Assembly (NCBI GenBank): GCA_902796375.1
Contig: CADBOW010000020.1
Coordinates: forward strand, 1-21,377
Direction of reading: 5' to 3'
DNA length: 21,377 nt
Origin: an uncultured Lachnospiraceae bacterium
GTDB lineage: Bacteria; Bacillota; Clostridia; Lachnospirales; Lachnospiraceae
Below the pieces are notes generated by a model. The model searched no databases, was not told where the DNA came from, and saw nothing but the letters and a program-made list of their open reading frames with translations. The position numbers were made by a program, and so were the translations under genes. Within the stretch, counting starts at the first letter, position 1; each line of letters starts with the position of its first letter. Shown piece after piece: positions 7,598 through 16,800 of the stretch.

Positions 7598-9262
7598 TTA
7601 CTCGAGAATAATATAATAGCTGTAAATCTCCTGACCTCCGTCCAGCACGTAGATCTCGTAGCTGGGATGTGCCTTCCGCAGACGTTTGAGGATCTCCTGC
7701 GCTTCCTCCTCCGTGGAGTCCTCACCGCGAATGAGGATACAGATCTGATGGTTGTCGAAATCCATCCGGGTGGTCAGCATGCATGCTGTATCTCTCCGGT
7801 CATTATCCGCGGATACGATATCCTTCCCCACGATGCCCAGATACTGTCCCTCTCTGAGAAGAAGTCCGTTCATTTCCGCATCACGGATGCATCGTGTTAC
7901 ACAGCCTGTAACCACGCCTTCCATGGCCTGCCGCATATCCTGTTCGATCCTGTCCGCATCCTTGGAATCCAGATCCAGCATGGACAGCACCGCATATCCG
8001 TCTCCGATGGTATGACTGGGGATCACCCGCACGTCCGCCTCCGTATAGAGTCTGGCCGCCTGCTCTGCCGCAAGGATCACATTTCCGTTATTCGGAAGCA
8101 CGAAGATCGTATCTGCACTGAGTCTTCGGAATGCTTCTATGAAATCATCCGCCGAGGGATTCATGGTCTGACCGCCCTGTACGATCTGATCCGCACCCAT
8201 ATCCCGGAAGATCTTCTTATTTCCTTCTCCGGTTGCAACGGCAACGATACCGAAGGGCTTATGTACCTCCGGATCCGCCAGCTTGCTGTCTGCAGGCAGG
8301 TTATTGTGCTGCAGAGACATATTTTCCACCTTTACCGTGAGGTACTCTCCGAAGCGCTGCCCGTACTGCAGTACGCGATAGGGCTCCTTCGTATGCACAT
8401 GAAGCTTGACGATGCTGCCGGTTTTCAGACATACCACGGAATCTCCGATACTCTGCAGAAATTCGCGGAATGCCTCGATATCAAAGTTTTCTATATCCGT
8501 CTTCTTACGCTGGAGCCGGAGCATCAGCTCCGTACAGTATCCGTAGACCAGCTCACTGTCCTCATCAAAAAGATCAAAATTCAGCCCTGCGCCGGGAGCC
8601 GCGGAAACCGTATGATCCGAAAGCCCTGCCGGGTCCTCGATCTTCTCTCCGCTGAGAACGGAGAGCGCTCCCTCCACAATATAGATCAGTCCTGCTCCGC
8701 CGGAATCCACCACGCCGGCCTTCTTCAGGATCTCCAGAAGCTCGGGGGTATGCTGCAGAGATTCGTGAGCCTGCAGCAGAAAGGCATTCAGGTATTCCTG
8801 CACATCCGCACATTCCTGAGCCGCCGCATATTCCGAGGCCTCACGGATCACGGTAAGGATCGTTCCCTCCACCGGTTCGGAGACTGCAGAATACGCATGC
8901 TCCACACCGCACTGAAATGCCCGTGCCGTGGATTCCACATCCGCATATTCCCTGCCTTCCAGACCTGCTGCAATTCCGTCGGCGATCTGTGACAGGATCA
9001 CCCCGGAATTCCCACGTGCGGAGAACAGCATGCCGTCCGCAGCGCGGCGGGCATATTCACCGATTCCTTCGCTTTCGTGCGGAACCGCCGATTCACCCCC
9101 CTGCATGGTAAGCAGCATATTATTTCCGGTGTCTCCGTCGGGAATGGGAAATACATTCAGATCATTTACTTCCTCTCTGTGGATCTGAAGATTCCGGATC
9201 CCTCCTTCGATCAGCTCCGCCAGCAGCTGACTGTCGATTCTTCTTTCAGTTACTGTGTTCAT
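7598..9262 (-). CDS. fakA: Fatty-acid kinase subunit FakA (DAK2/DegV-like, YloV family)
   Basis: 554 residues from the ATG at 9262, preferred over an upstream TTG (9298) and ATG (9277) because GGAG stands nine bases before it. N-terminal DAK2 nucleotide-binding domain (about 8-200) has NVFPIPDGDTGNNML, whose Asp residues bind Mg-ATP, and GNSGVILSQ. The rest is the FakA middle and C-terminal domain, with GIVAVATGEGNKKIF and VLPNNGNVILAAEQAA. Length agrees with the family (about 550). Known members phosphorylate fatty acids presented by a FakB (DegV) partner, making acyl-phosphate for phospholipid synthesis. No fakB is in the window, and the Asp23-family gene often found upstream of yloV is absent. 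The nearest upstream genes are the two-component pair, 76 bp away. Confidence 0.9.
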   Translation of the reverse strand: MNTVTERRIDSQLLAELIEGGIRNLQIHREEVNDLNVFPIPDGDTGNNMLLTMQGGESAVPHESEGIGEYARRAADGMLFSARGNSGVILSQIADGIAAGLEGREYADVESTARAFQCGVEHAYSAVSEPVEGTILTVIREASEYAAAQECADVQEYLNAFLLQAHESLQHTPELLEILKKAGVVDSGGAGLIYIVEGALSVLSGEKIEDPAGLSDHTVSAAPGAGLNFDLFDEDSELVYGYCTELMLRLQRKKTDIENFDIEAFREFLQSIGDSVVCLKTGSIVKLHVHTKEPYRVLQYGQRFGEYLTVKVENMSLQHNNLPADSKLADPEVHKPFGIVAVATGEGNKKIFRDMGADQIVQGGQTMNPSADDFIEAFRRLSADTIFVLPNNGNVILAAEQAARLYTEADVRVIPSHTIGDGYAVLSMLDLDSKDADRIEQDMRQAMEGVVTGCVTRCIRDAEMNGLLLREGQYLGIVGKDIVSADNDRRDTACMLTTRMDFDNHQICILIRGEDSTEEEAQEILKRLRKAHPSYEIYVLDGGQEIYSYYIILE

Positions 9263-9282
9263 GTTATGATTCTCCATGATAA

Positions 9283-9310
9283 TTTTATAGTTTACCAAAG
9301 TAGAATGCTA
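9283..9310 (-). promoter_or_regulatory. Possible promoter of fakA
   Basis: On the minus strand a TATAAA element (about 9283-9288) is preceded 16 bp upstream by TTAGCA (about 9305-9310), followed 20 or so bases later by the fakA ribosome site. The match to -35 is only four of six, so readthrough from the kinase gene upstream is an alternative. Confidence 0.4.
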
Positions 9311-9338
9311 ACATATGAATATAAACTGAATCGAAACT

Positions 9339-10415
9339 CTACAAATCTGCTCCCGGGAGCTCCACGATAAACATATTCTTTCCATCCTCACATGCAACCC
9401 GGACCTGCCCGTGATGCAGCTCCACAACCTTCTTCACAATTGCCAGCCCCACTCCGTTTCCTTCCGCGGCGTGGGACTCATCTCCCTGATAGAATTTCCC
9501 GAAGATCCTTTCCCGCTTCTCTTCCGGGATCGGTTCTCCGAAGTTGGAGACCGTCACCTGAAGCGCACCTTCTTCGTCCCGGATACCGATCTCGATGGTG
9601 CTGTATTCCTCGGAATACTTGATTGCATTGTCCAGAAGATTGATCCACACCTGCTTCAGAAGCTCCTCATTTCCGAAGGCCTCATACTCCTCCTCCGGAA
9701 GGATCGGGTCGATATGCTTCTTGCTCCATTTCGCCTCCAGCATCAGCACACAGGTCCGAAGCTGCTCCGACAGATTAAAATGATCCGTATCCGAGAGGAT
9801 ATTCTGATTCTCAACCTTCGCCAGATTCAGTACATTTGTCGCAAGGGCGGAGAGCCGGAGGGACTCCTCCTCGATAATGTCCAGATATTCATTTCTGGTT
9901 TCCTCGGGAAGATTTCCCTTCTTCAGAAGCTTTGTGAAGCCTGCGATGGAAACGATGGGAGTTTTAAATTCATGGGAAAAATTATTGATGAAATCCGACC
10001 GGAGCATTTCGATCTGCCCCAGCTCCTCCGCCATCTTGTTAAAGCTGTCCGTCAGCTTCCGGATGGGCGGGAGCTTGGCAAAATGTCCCTTGTAGGTGAG
10101 TCGGACGGAATAGTCTCCGGAAGCCAGCCGGTTCGTGGCATCCATGATCTTTGCCACCGGTTTCAAAGGGAAATGCACAGCGACAAAGGACAGGATCGTT
10201 CCGAAGAACAGACTGAGGAAAATATAAGTGAAAAAGAGGGTTGTTGCACTGATCCCTGTGGATTCCAGCTTCAACATCCCCCGATAGATAAAGAAGAACA
10301 CGATCACGCCTACGATCAGCGTGATCACCAGCAGCAATCCCATGACCATCACGGAAAGTGTGATGATCAGGGATATATTCTTTTTTGAATTTTCAAGCTT
10401 GTTTTTCGCACTCAT
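9339..10415 (-). CDS. Sensor histidine kinase
   Basis: 358 residues from the ATG at 10415, which overlaps the regulator's stop by 4 bp (ATGA). Two membrane helices (about 13-44 and 57-80) leave only a very short outside loop, so the signal may be sensed within the membrane. A HAMP-like linker follows (about 83-135). HisKA has SHEFKTP with His148 as phospho-acceptor. The ATPase domain has NLLDNAIKYS (N box), VSNFGEPIP (G1, Asn in place of Asp, as in many kinases of this type) and GNGVGLAIVKK (G2). It should autophosphorylate and pass phosphate to the adjacent regulator. The architecture is like the short-loop kinases that respond to envelope stress; that role is inference. Confidence 0.92.
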   Translation of the reverse strand: MSAKNKLENSKKNISLIITLSVMVMGLLLVITLIVGVIVFFFIYRGMLKLESTGISATTLFFTYIFLSLFFGTILSFVAVHFPLKPVAKIMDATNRLASGDYSVRLTYKGHFAKLPPIRKLTDSFNKMAEELGQIEMLRSDFINNFSHEFKTPIVSIAGFTKLLKKGNLPEETRNEYLDIIEEESLRLSALATNVLNLAKVENQNILSDTDHFNLSEQLRTCVLMLEAKWSKKHIDPILPEEEYEAFGNEELLKQVWINLLDNAIKYSEEYSTIEIGIRDEEGALQVTVSNFGEPIPEEKRERIFGKFYQGDESHAAEGNGVGLAIVKKVVELHHGQVRVACEDGKNMFIVELPGADL

Positions 10416-11086
10416 ATCTTCTTCACCGCCCTGTATCCTAATCCGCGTACCGATTCGATGGAGAATTCCTCCCATCCGTCAAACCGCTTTCTGAGTCTTC
10501 CTATGTGAACCGTTACGGTTTCCCAGCCGGTCTCGCTTTCCGTTCCCCAGATCTCATCCATCAGCTGGATCCGGGTAAAGATCTTTCCGGGATTGGACAG
10601 CAGCAGAAACAGAAGCTGGAATTCCTTCTGGGGAAGCATCTGCGTATTCTCCCCCCGGGTGACGGACAGGCTGTCATAATCCAGAACCACTTCTCCGATC
10701 TCGATCCGCCGCTCATTTGCGATCTTGGCCCGGCGCAGCAACGCCTTGATCCGAAGGAGCATTTCCGTTTCATCGATGGGCTTGGTGATATAATCATCCG
10801 TACCCACCAGAAAGCCCATGTGCTTATCTGCCGGAAGCTGCTTTGCGGACACCATCAGGATCGGGAGGCTGCTATTTCCCTCCCGGAGGATCCGGGTGAA
10901 TTCATATCCGTCCATCACGGGCATCATGATGTCCAGGACCACCAGATCCACCTTGTTCTTCTCCAGAACCTCCAGTGCCTTCTCCCCGTCCTCAGCCGAA
11001 CTGACCACGTAGCCGTTGGTCTCCAGAAGTGTCCGGATATAGAGTCGTGCATTTTTATCATCATCTACTACCAGAATATGAAACAT
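10412..11086 (-). CDS. OmpR/PhoB-family response regulator
   Basis: 224 residues from the ATG at 11086, with GGGGAAG just upstream; the TTG at 11101 is less likely. Receiver domain (1-120) has the acidic pair Asp8/Asp9, phospho-acceptor Asp52 in LDIMMPVMDG, the MVSAK switch residue and the ITKP lysine. A winged-helix DNA-binding domain (about 127-222) has LPQKEFQLLFLLL, DEIWG, VHIGRLRKRF and VRGLGYR. Phosphorylation by the coupled kinase should control binding to paired direct repeats. It has its own promoter at 11122-11150. Confidence 0.95.
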   Translation of the reverse strand: MFHILVVDDDKNARLYIRTLLETNGYVVSSAEDGEKALEVLEKNKVDLVVLDIMMPVMDGYEFTRILREGNSSLPILMVSAKQLPADKHMGFLVGTDDYITKPIDETEMLLRIKALLRRAKIANERRIEIGEVVLDYDSLSVTRGENTQMLPQKEFQLLFLLLSNPGKIFTRIQLMDEIWGTESETGWETVTVHIGRLRKRFDGWEEFSIESVRGLGYRAVKKI

Positions 11087-11121
11087 AGTTTTCTTCCCCA
11101 ATCGTAGTTTTCTTCCTTCCC

Positions 11122-11150
11122 ATTCTATCAGATTTTCCTTTCTCTGTCAG
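11122..11150 (-). promoter_or_regulatory. Sigma-A-type promoter of the two-component operon
   Basis: On the minus strand CTGACA (11145-11150) and TAGAAT (11122-11127) are separated by exactly 17 bp. The regulator's start lies about 35 bp downstream of the -10. Confidence 0.7.
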
Positions 11151-11203
11151 AAAAAACCATCAAAATGTGAGGAGCAGCAGTCATATCGTGACCGCTGCTC
11201 CTC
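11151..11203 (-). terminator. Probable terminator after the serpin gene
   Basis: Arms of GAGGAGCAGC and GCTGCTCCTC (11169-11178 with 11194-11203) form a perfect 10-bp stem, extended by TCA/TGA inside. It begins 28 bases after the serpin stop. In the minus-strand transcript the stem is followed by ACATTTTGATGG and then six T; the displaced T run makes this an imperfect intrinsic terminator. Confidence 0.65.
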
Positions 11204-11230
11204 TTTCCTACTGTCTTTCTGACATTGTAT

Positions 11231-13159
11231 TTACTCGCTCATATTATTTTGTACTCCCAGGAATACGGGGACGCCGGTTGCATTATCCACGATGGCGTAT
11301 ACAAACGGGCGATCCAGGGTGATCTGATATACCGGCTTTTTATCGAGAGCGGATGTGACTCTGTTCACGATCACTGCTGTGGCTGCAGCCGCTTCCGTGC
11401 CCTTGCGGTTCACCTTGATCATGGCCTTATGCTTCACAGATCCGATGGTCACCGATACACTGCCATCCGTGACCATTTTCCGGAACTGTCCGTTGACGTA
11501 TGCTTCCTTAACGCCAAGTCCCTGAAGCACGGAATCCATATTGGTCTCATATTCCGTTTTGAATTCCGGAAGCTCCACGATGGCCTTTGCGTCAACCGGC
11601 TTCTGATAGGCATCCACAAAGCTCTTCTTCGAGGAAAGGATCTTCTTCATGTATTTCTCCGTGGTCATTCCCTCCGGAGGAAGAAGGCCGACGAAGCTAT
11701 ACTCTCCTCCATTATACGGACGGACGAATCCCATCCCGCCTTCCAGCTTGATCACACGCTCTTCCATGCTGCTCAGCATGACAACCTTGGAGGTGCTGCC
11801 GTCCGCATTCGTGAATTCCCTGTCTTTATGGATCTGGTCCTTTGAGTATTCAGCGGCCCAGGTTCCGTCAAATGCCACCGCATTTGCCAGAACGATCCTC
11901 GCCTCTTCATCCAGCTCATCCAGGATGGACTTGATCCGCTTCTTTGTATTTTTGCTTACCCAGGAGTTGATCTCCTTCACGGTATCGTCATTGAAGGGCG
12001 CCGCATAGAGCTCCGCTCCGTAATAATTCGCCGTATCGGAGATATAGCTGTCCCGAAGCTCCACATCACCGCAGTTGTTCATCCAGACGGAGTTCGCCAC
12101 ATTCCAGCTTACGCATTTGGAATTCCTCATCCGTTCGGAGAAAGCGGACATTTCCTTATTCAGAGTGGATACGCTCCCCGCTCCCGGCATGATCACCGAC
12201 AGAAGCTCCTTCTCGGTTTTGCTTCCCTTGTCGGCACCGGTTGCCGTCATCCCCAACGCCATCTGTATCGAAACGGGGCTGATGAGATAATTCTGATCCC
12301 CGTCCTTCTCCAGCTCCATTGCCTTCTGCAGCAGGCTGAATCCGCTTTTGGCAAGTGCCTTCCCATGTGCTGCGGGCAGTTCCTTGCCGGCGATCTTCTG
12401 CTTCTTAACGCTCTTGGACAGATTGGTGATCCCTTCTCCGTATTTCCGGTCGATCACCGGCTGCTCCGGACGATCCTCGGTGGGGGCTTCCGTAGGCTGC
12501 TCTGTCTGCGGCTCCGTGGGTTGCTCCGGCTGTGCCTCCGTGGGTTGCTCCGGCTGCGCCTCCGTGGGCTGTGTCAGCTTCGGCTCTGTCACCGGCGGCC
12601 GGTCCTGCTTCGCTTCTGTGGACTGTGTCCGATCCGGACCCGACAGCGTCGGTCCATCCTGCTCCTGTGATCCCTGCTCCCGTATTCTCTGCTTCCACTG
12701 CCCGGGGTCCTGCTCTGTTCCCGGAGCTGCTTCCGTGGACTGTCCCTGCTTCGACTCCGTAGACTGCTCCTGCTCCGCTTCTGAGGTTACTGTCTCCTCC
12801 TGTGAGCCCTGCTCCGACTGACTGGGTTCCAGCCCTCGCTGCCCTTTGCTTCCGCCTTCGGTATCTTCCTCCGTGGTCTTCCCGGCGAAGGTTCCGGCGG
12901 GGTCCTGAGAGGGGTCCGTATTCTGTACGGATGCATTTCCCGGATCCTCCTCGTTCAGAGGACGTTCCGTCCCGCTGCGTCCGAAGAAGAAGATCAGTCC
13001 CACGATCAGGATCGCTGCCGCTGCCGCATAGCCGGCGATCACCGGCCATCGGACTCCTCTCCTTCTGCCTGCCGGGTGCTCCGAACCGACCCCCGCAGCC
13101 TCTTCGATATAACTGTCATCCAGTTGATTTAATGCCTGTTCCAGCTTCTCCTTCTTCAT
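11231..13159 (-). CDS. Membrane-anchored serpin with anti-sigma-like cytosolic N-terminus
   Basis: 642 residues. About 1-37 is a charged cytosolic segment (LNQLDDSYIEEAA); 38-60 is one membrane helix; 61 to about 250 is a long outside linker rich in Glu, Gln, Pro, Thr and Ser with 8-residue repeats (EQPTEAQP); about 265-642 is a complete serpin. Serpin hallmarks include NSVWMNN, FNDDTVKEINSWV, ANAVAFDGTWAAEY and the hinge KGTEAAAATAV at about 586-596 before the reactive loop, with Arg600 a plausible P1 or P2, then the DRPFVYAIVDN strand. The small-residue hinge indicates an inhibitory serpin, which would trap a serine or cysteine protease at the cell surface. The ATG overlaps the sigma-factor stop by 4 bp. 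The N-terminus resembles those of membrane proteins paired with ECF sigma factors in Clostridia (from memory), so it may hold the sigma factor inactive. Serpin call firm; anti-sigma role is inference. Confidence 0.92.
   Translation of the reverse strand: MKKEKLEQALNQLDDSYIEEAAGVGSEHPAGRRRGVRWPVIAGYAAAAAILIVGLIFFFGRSGTERPLNEEDPGNASVQNTDPSQDPAGTFAGKTTEEDTEGGSKGQRGLEPSQSEQGSQEETVTSEAEQEQSTESKQGQSTEAAPGTEQDPGQWKQRIREQGSQEQDGPTLSGPDRTQSTEAKQDRPPVTEPKLTQPTEAQPEQPTEAQPEQPTEPQTEQPTEAPTEDRPEQPVIDRKYGEGITNLSKSVKKQKIAGKELPAAHGKALAKSGFSLLQKAMELEKDGDQNYLISPVSIQMALGMTATGADKGSKTEKELLSVIMPGAGSVSTLNKEMSAFSERMRNSKCVSWNVANSVWMNNCGDVELRDSYISDTANYYGAELYAAPFNDDTVKEINSWVSKNTKKRIKSILDELDEEARIVLANAVAFDGTWAAEYSKDQIHKDREFTNADGSTSKVVMLSSMEERVIKLEGGMGFVRPYNGGEYSFVGLLPPEGMTTEKYMKKILSSKKSFVDAYQKPVDAKAIVELPEFKTEYETNMDSVLQGLGVKEAYVNGQFRKMVTDGSVSVTIGSVKHKAMIKVNRKGTEAAAATAVIVNRVTSALDKKPVYQITLDRPFVYAIVDNATGVPVFLGVQNNMSE
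12488..12584. repeat. 24-nt tandem repeats coding the serpin linker
   Basis: Units of 24 nt at 12513-12536 and 12537-12560 are nearly identical (one or two differences), flanked by more diverged copies on both sides. They encode eight-residue EQPTEAQP-like units in the extracellular spacer between membrane helix and serpin domain. In-frame copy-number variation would change how far the serpin reaches from the membrane. Confidence 0.8.
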
Positions 13160-13713
13160 ATCTGAATCCCTTCTTTTTCTAAGAATGTCCTAAGCTTCTT
13201 CCGTATCCGTGACAGCTTTACGGAGATCCGGTTTTCACTCATGGAAAACATACTGCTCAGCTCCTTCACCGAGTCTCCGAACCAGTATCTTCGGACAAAC
13301 ATCTGCCTGTCCTCCTTCCTCTGTTCGGACAGAAACCGGTTGATCAGCCGGCCCAGTTCCTGTTCGGAGACGGTATCCTCCACCGAATGGACCCCGGCCA
13401 GACTCTCCTCAAGCTCATCCAGAGGGATGTCAAAATGGTGATTTCTCTTTGCGGCGGTATTGCTGTGAAACTTCGTCAATGCCAGATTGCGCGCGATCCG
13501 GCAGGTATATGCCGAAAGATACTGCGGTTTCTCCGGAGGGATCTGATTCCACACTGCAAGGAGCGTATCCTCCACACATTCCTCCGAATCCTCATGATTT
13601 CCCAGTATATTCATTGACAGCCGCATCAGTAGCGCACCGTATTTCTCGGACAATGCCTTAATCGCCTGTTCTGAACGTTCAAAAAACAGGGATATGATCT
13701 GCTGATCCTCCAT
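13156..13713 (-). CDS. ECF-type RNA polymerase sigma factor
   Basis: 185 residues. Region 2 (about 18-85) has NHEDSEECVEDTLLAVWNQI and YTCRIARNLA; region 4 (about 120-180) has the helix-turn-helix VKELSSMFSMSENRISVKLSRIRKKL. Regions 1.1 and 3 are absent, as in ECF factors. Its stop overlaps the serpin start (ATGA), so the two proteins are made in coupled amounts, which is the usual arrangement for a sigma factor and its membrane regulator. GGAG lies about ten bases before the ATG. Its target promoters are not known. Confidence 0.92.
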   Translation of the reverse strand: MEDQQIISLFFERSEQAIKALSEKYGALLMRLSMNILGNHEDSEECVEDTLLAVWNQIPPEKPQYLSAYTCRIARNLALTKFHSNTAAKRNHHFDIPLDELEESLAGVHSVEDTVSEQELGRLINRFLSEQRKEDRQMFVRRYWFGDSVKELSSMFSMSENRISVKLSRIRKKLRTFLEKEGIQI

Positions 13714-13757
13714 CGGTTCATCTCCTCCTCACCTGATAAGTAGGGATTCCTATTCAA

Positions 13758-13785
13758 ATCTTACACATTTTTTGAAAAAAATCAA
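13758..13785 (-). promoter_or_regulatory. Weak candidate promoter for the sigma/serpin operon
   Basis: On the minus strand TTGATT (13780-13785) and TAAGAT (13758-13763) are 16 bp apart. The -35 overlaps the T run of the preceding terminator. An ECF-type autoregulated promoter could equally be present; a GGAATCC close by is suggestive but lacks a convincing -10 partner. Confidence 0.35.
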
Positions 13786-13827
13786 ACAGACTCTCAGAAG
13801 CGGCTTTTACACCGTTTCCGAGAGTCT
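13775..13827 (-). terminator. Rho-independent terminator of the single-chain ABC transporter gene
   Basis: Arms 13788-13803 and 13812-13827 pair over AGACTCTC/GAGAGTCT plus most of the next eight bases, with an eight-base loop. In the minus-strand transcript the stem is followed by GTTTGA and seven T (13775-13781). It begins 26 bases after the stop codon at 13854. Confidence 0.9.
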
Positions 13828-13853
13828 GGATCTTTTGGTTTATGCCGATGTTT

Positions 13854-16800
13854 CTACAGGACGGTTCCCCGAAGGGTTCCCTTCCCGTCCTTCGATTCAT
13901 ACGTCAGCTCCTTCACCACGCTTCTGATCAGAGCTATGGAAACCGGATCTCCCTCCGTCAGCGGATCAAAGTCCTCACCGGTCCACGCGGCCTTCATAAG
14001 CATTTTCCCTGATTTCTCCTGGTATTCGAAGGACAGCTCGGCATCCGTATTCTCATGGAAATGTTCCTGCAGGACCGCAACTCCCAGCTCCTCCGTGATG
14101 GTCATCATCCTGTGGATCACAACATAATCGATGAGATTCCGCCGTCCGAAGCCTTCGATCCCGGCAACCGCATCTCCGAAATCAAATGTCATTCCCCGGA
14201 TCGTCAGCTTCAATGCCTTCAAATGCCCGATAAACAGACGGGTCTTATCCTTCTTCGGCGTCTCGAAGATCTGCTCCGGAGTTCCTTCCTCATAAATGAT
14301 CCCTTCATCCATATAGAATACCCGGCTGGATACGTTTCGGGCAAAGGACATTTCATGTGTAACGATCACCATGGTCATGCCCTTCTGTGCCAGCTTGCGA
14401 ATGACCGCCAGAACCTCTTCGATGGTGGTGGGATCCAGTGCGGAGGTAGGTTCATCGAAAAGGATTGCCTCCGGCTCCATCACGATCTCTCTGGCGATGG
14501 CCACACGCTGCTGCTGTCCGCCGGACAGCTCTGCCGGATAATTCATGGCCTTTCCGGCGAGTCCCACCCGCTTCAGCGCATCCATGCTGCAGCGGAAGGC
14601 TTCCTCCCGTGACCGTCCCAGCAGTTCCGTCTGGGCCAGCATGATATTCTCTACGATGGTAAGATGCGAGAACAGGTAAAATGCCTGGAAGACCATACCC
14701 ACTCTTCTTCGGAGCAGATTCAGATCATATCCCGGGGCCAGGATATCCTCTCCCCGAAACCGGATCTCTCCGCTGTCTGCAGTTTCCAGATGATTCAGAA
14801 GATTCAGAAAGGTGCTTTTCCCGGTTCCAGAAGGACCGATCACCGTGATCACCTCACCCTTGCGGATATCGCAGCTCACGTCCCTGACCGGAGTCACCTC
14901 ACCGAAGCTTTTCTTCAGATGCTCCACATGGAGAAGAACCTCTCCCTCCTCCGAAGCTCCCTGATCTCTCCGTGCCTCCGGAGCTGTCATTTCTCCGGAG
15001 TTATACTTCTCCATCAGCCGGGTCAGTCTGTCCGTTTTTCTGCTGCCGGGACGGATCCGCTTCTCGATCCTTCCCAGGATCAGGATCAGCACCACGGACA
15101 GCAGGAAATAAATCACTGCCGTAAGGATCAGCGGGAAGAAGGCCTCATAGGTCCGGCTTCTTATGATATCCGCCGCTCTTGTAAGATCCATCACGGAAAT
15201 GTATCCGGCCACCGCCGTCAGCTTCACCATGGCGATAAACTGTCCGATATAGACCGGCAGAATGTGGAGCATGGCCTGAGGCAGAACCACCTTCCGGAAT
15301 CCATGTACATTTCCGAAGCCCAGGGCCCGGGCCGCTTTGGTCTGACCCGCCGGTACCGCTTCGATCCCGTTTCGGAACATTTCGGAGGCATATGCGGCAA
15401 AATCCAGAGAAAAACCGATCACGCAGACCCAGAATGCGGGGAAATCCGCACTGGTGAATACCAGATAGTTCAGCACCAGCAGCAGTACAATGATCGGAAT
15501 CCCACGGAAGATACGGATATAGGCCTTCGCAATCCCGGAGACGAACCGGTTCTTCCTCATATGAAGATAACAGATGAAGCCTCCCAGCACGGTGCCGAAG
15601 AGTCCCGCCAGAACCGCGAGGGCTATGGTGACTCCCAGTCCCGAGAGGATCATTTTCCACCGGTCTTCCCGAATGAAGGTCTTGATGAAGCTTTCCTTTA
15701 TGGAAGCAAAGAAATTGTCACTCTCCCCATTGCCCGAAACCGTGGGAACAAAGACATAGGCTGCGTCTTCAAAGATCTGATCCGTGAGATTCACCTTCTC
15801 CATCCGTTCCTCCGAACGGACGATCAGATCCGCCACCACGTCATACTGTCCGGACTCCAGACCGGCAAATTCCGATACAAAGGGCATGCTTTCATAGGTG
15901 GGTTCATACCCGCAGGCTGCACAGAACCCGTTCATGAGCTCGATAAAATAACCGGTGAGTTCATCGCCGTAGTAGAAGGTCATGGGACTCCAGGTGCCCA
16001 GGGTTGCGATCCGAAGCTTACCTTTCTTCCCGTCATAGCTGTAGGAATCCATCACCTGTTTCCCGTCGCTCTTATCCCATTTCTCCTTAAGGGCGTCCAT
16101 CTTCCCGGACTGTTTCAGGTCTGCGAAGTAGACGTTCATTTCATCCCGGAGCTTCTCTCCCTCGGCGTTCTTCTGCGTTCCGAAGCCGTACTGGAACCGG
16201 TCGACCGCCTGCGGAAGATTCGTGATCCCGGAATATCCATTCTCGATATCACGAATGGTCGAGTTGAATCCGAGAGCTGCATCCACCTTTCCGGCAACCA
16301 CCGCATTCATGCAGTCCGAAAGGGTATCATAGGTCATGAGCTCCGAATCAGGAAACCGCTTCTTCGCGGTCTTGTCGAGCTCGGTGCCGTTCAGAATGGC
16401 TATACGGGTTCCGGGCTTCTCCAGATCACTCTTGCTGTATGCAGGGATTTCCGACTCCGGTTTTAACACCACCACAACCGAGCCTGCGGTAATAGAGGGC
16501 TCGGAGAAATAGACGCTTTCCGCCCGCTCATCCGTATAGGCGACCCCGCCGCAGGCCAGATCATCCTTTCCGGTGGATATGGCGGTAAGAACTCCGGCGA
16601 AATTCATGCGGTCGATCCGCAGCTGATATCCCTTTGCTTCACAGAAATGCATCAGAATATCCACATCCAGCCCGGCCAGTCCTCCGTCCTTGGCATAGAC
16701 CAGCGGGATGAAGGTGTCATCCATGGCCACCCGCAGAACTCCCCGGGTGCCTGTCAGAGAGTTGGGATCCATAGCCTTCTGTTCTCCTCCGCCAAACCAG

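Noticed and set aside
9349..9360. Palindrome GCTCCCGGGAGC as terminator of the kinase gene
   Set aside because: It lies inside the coding region just before the stop codon and is not followed by a T run on the transcribed strand.
12405..13049. 214-codon minus-strand frame in another phase of the serpin gene
   Set aside because: Low-complexity Gly/Ala/Arg-rich translation caused by the repeats of the serpin linker; no independent start site.
14664..16466. 600-codon open frame on the plus strand
   Set aside because: It lies wholly antisense to the transporter gene. Its translation is rich in His, Gln, Arg and Leu without recognisable motifs and it has no ribosome site; it is a shadow of biased codon use in the real gene.
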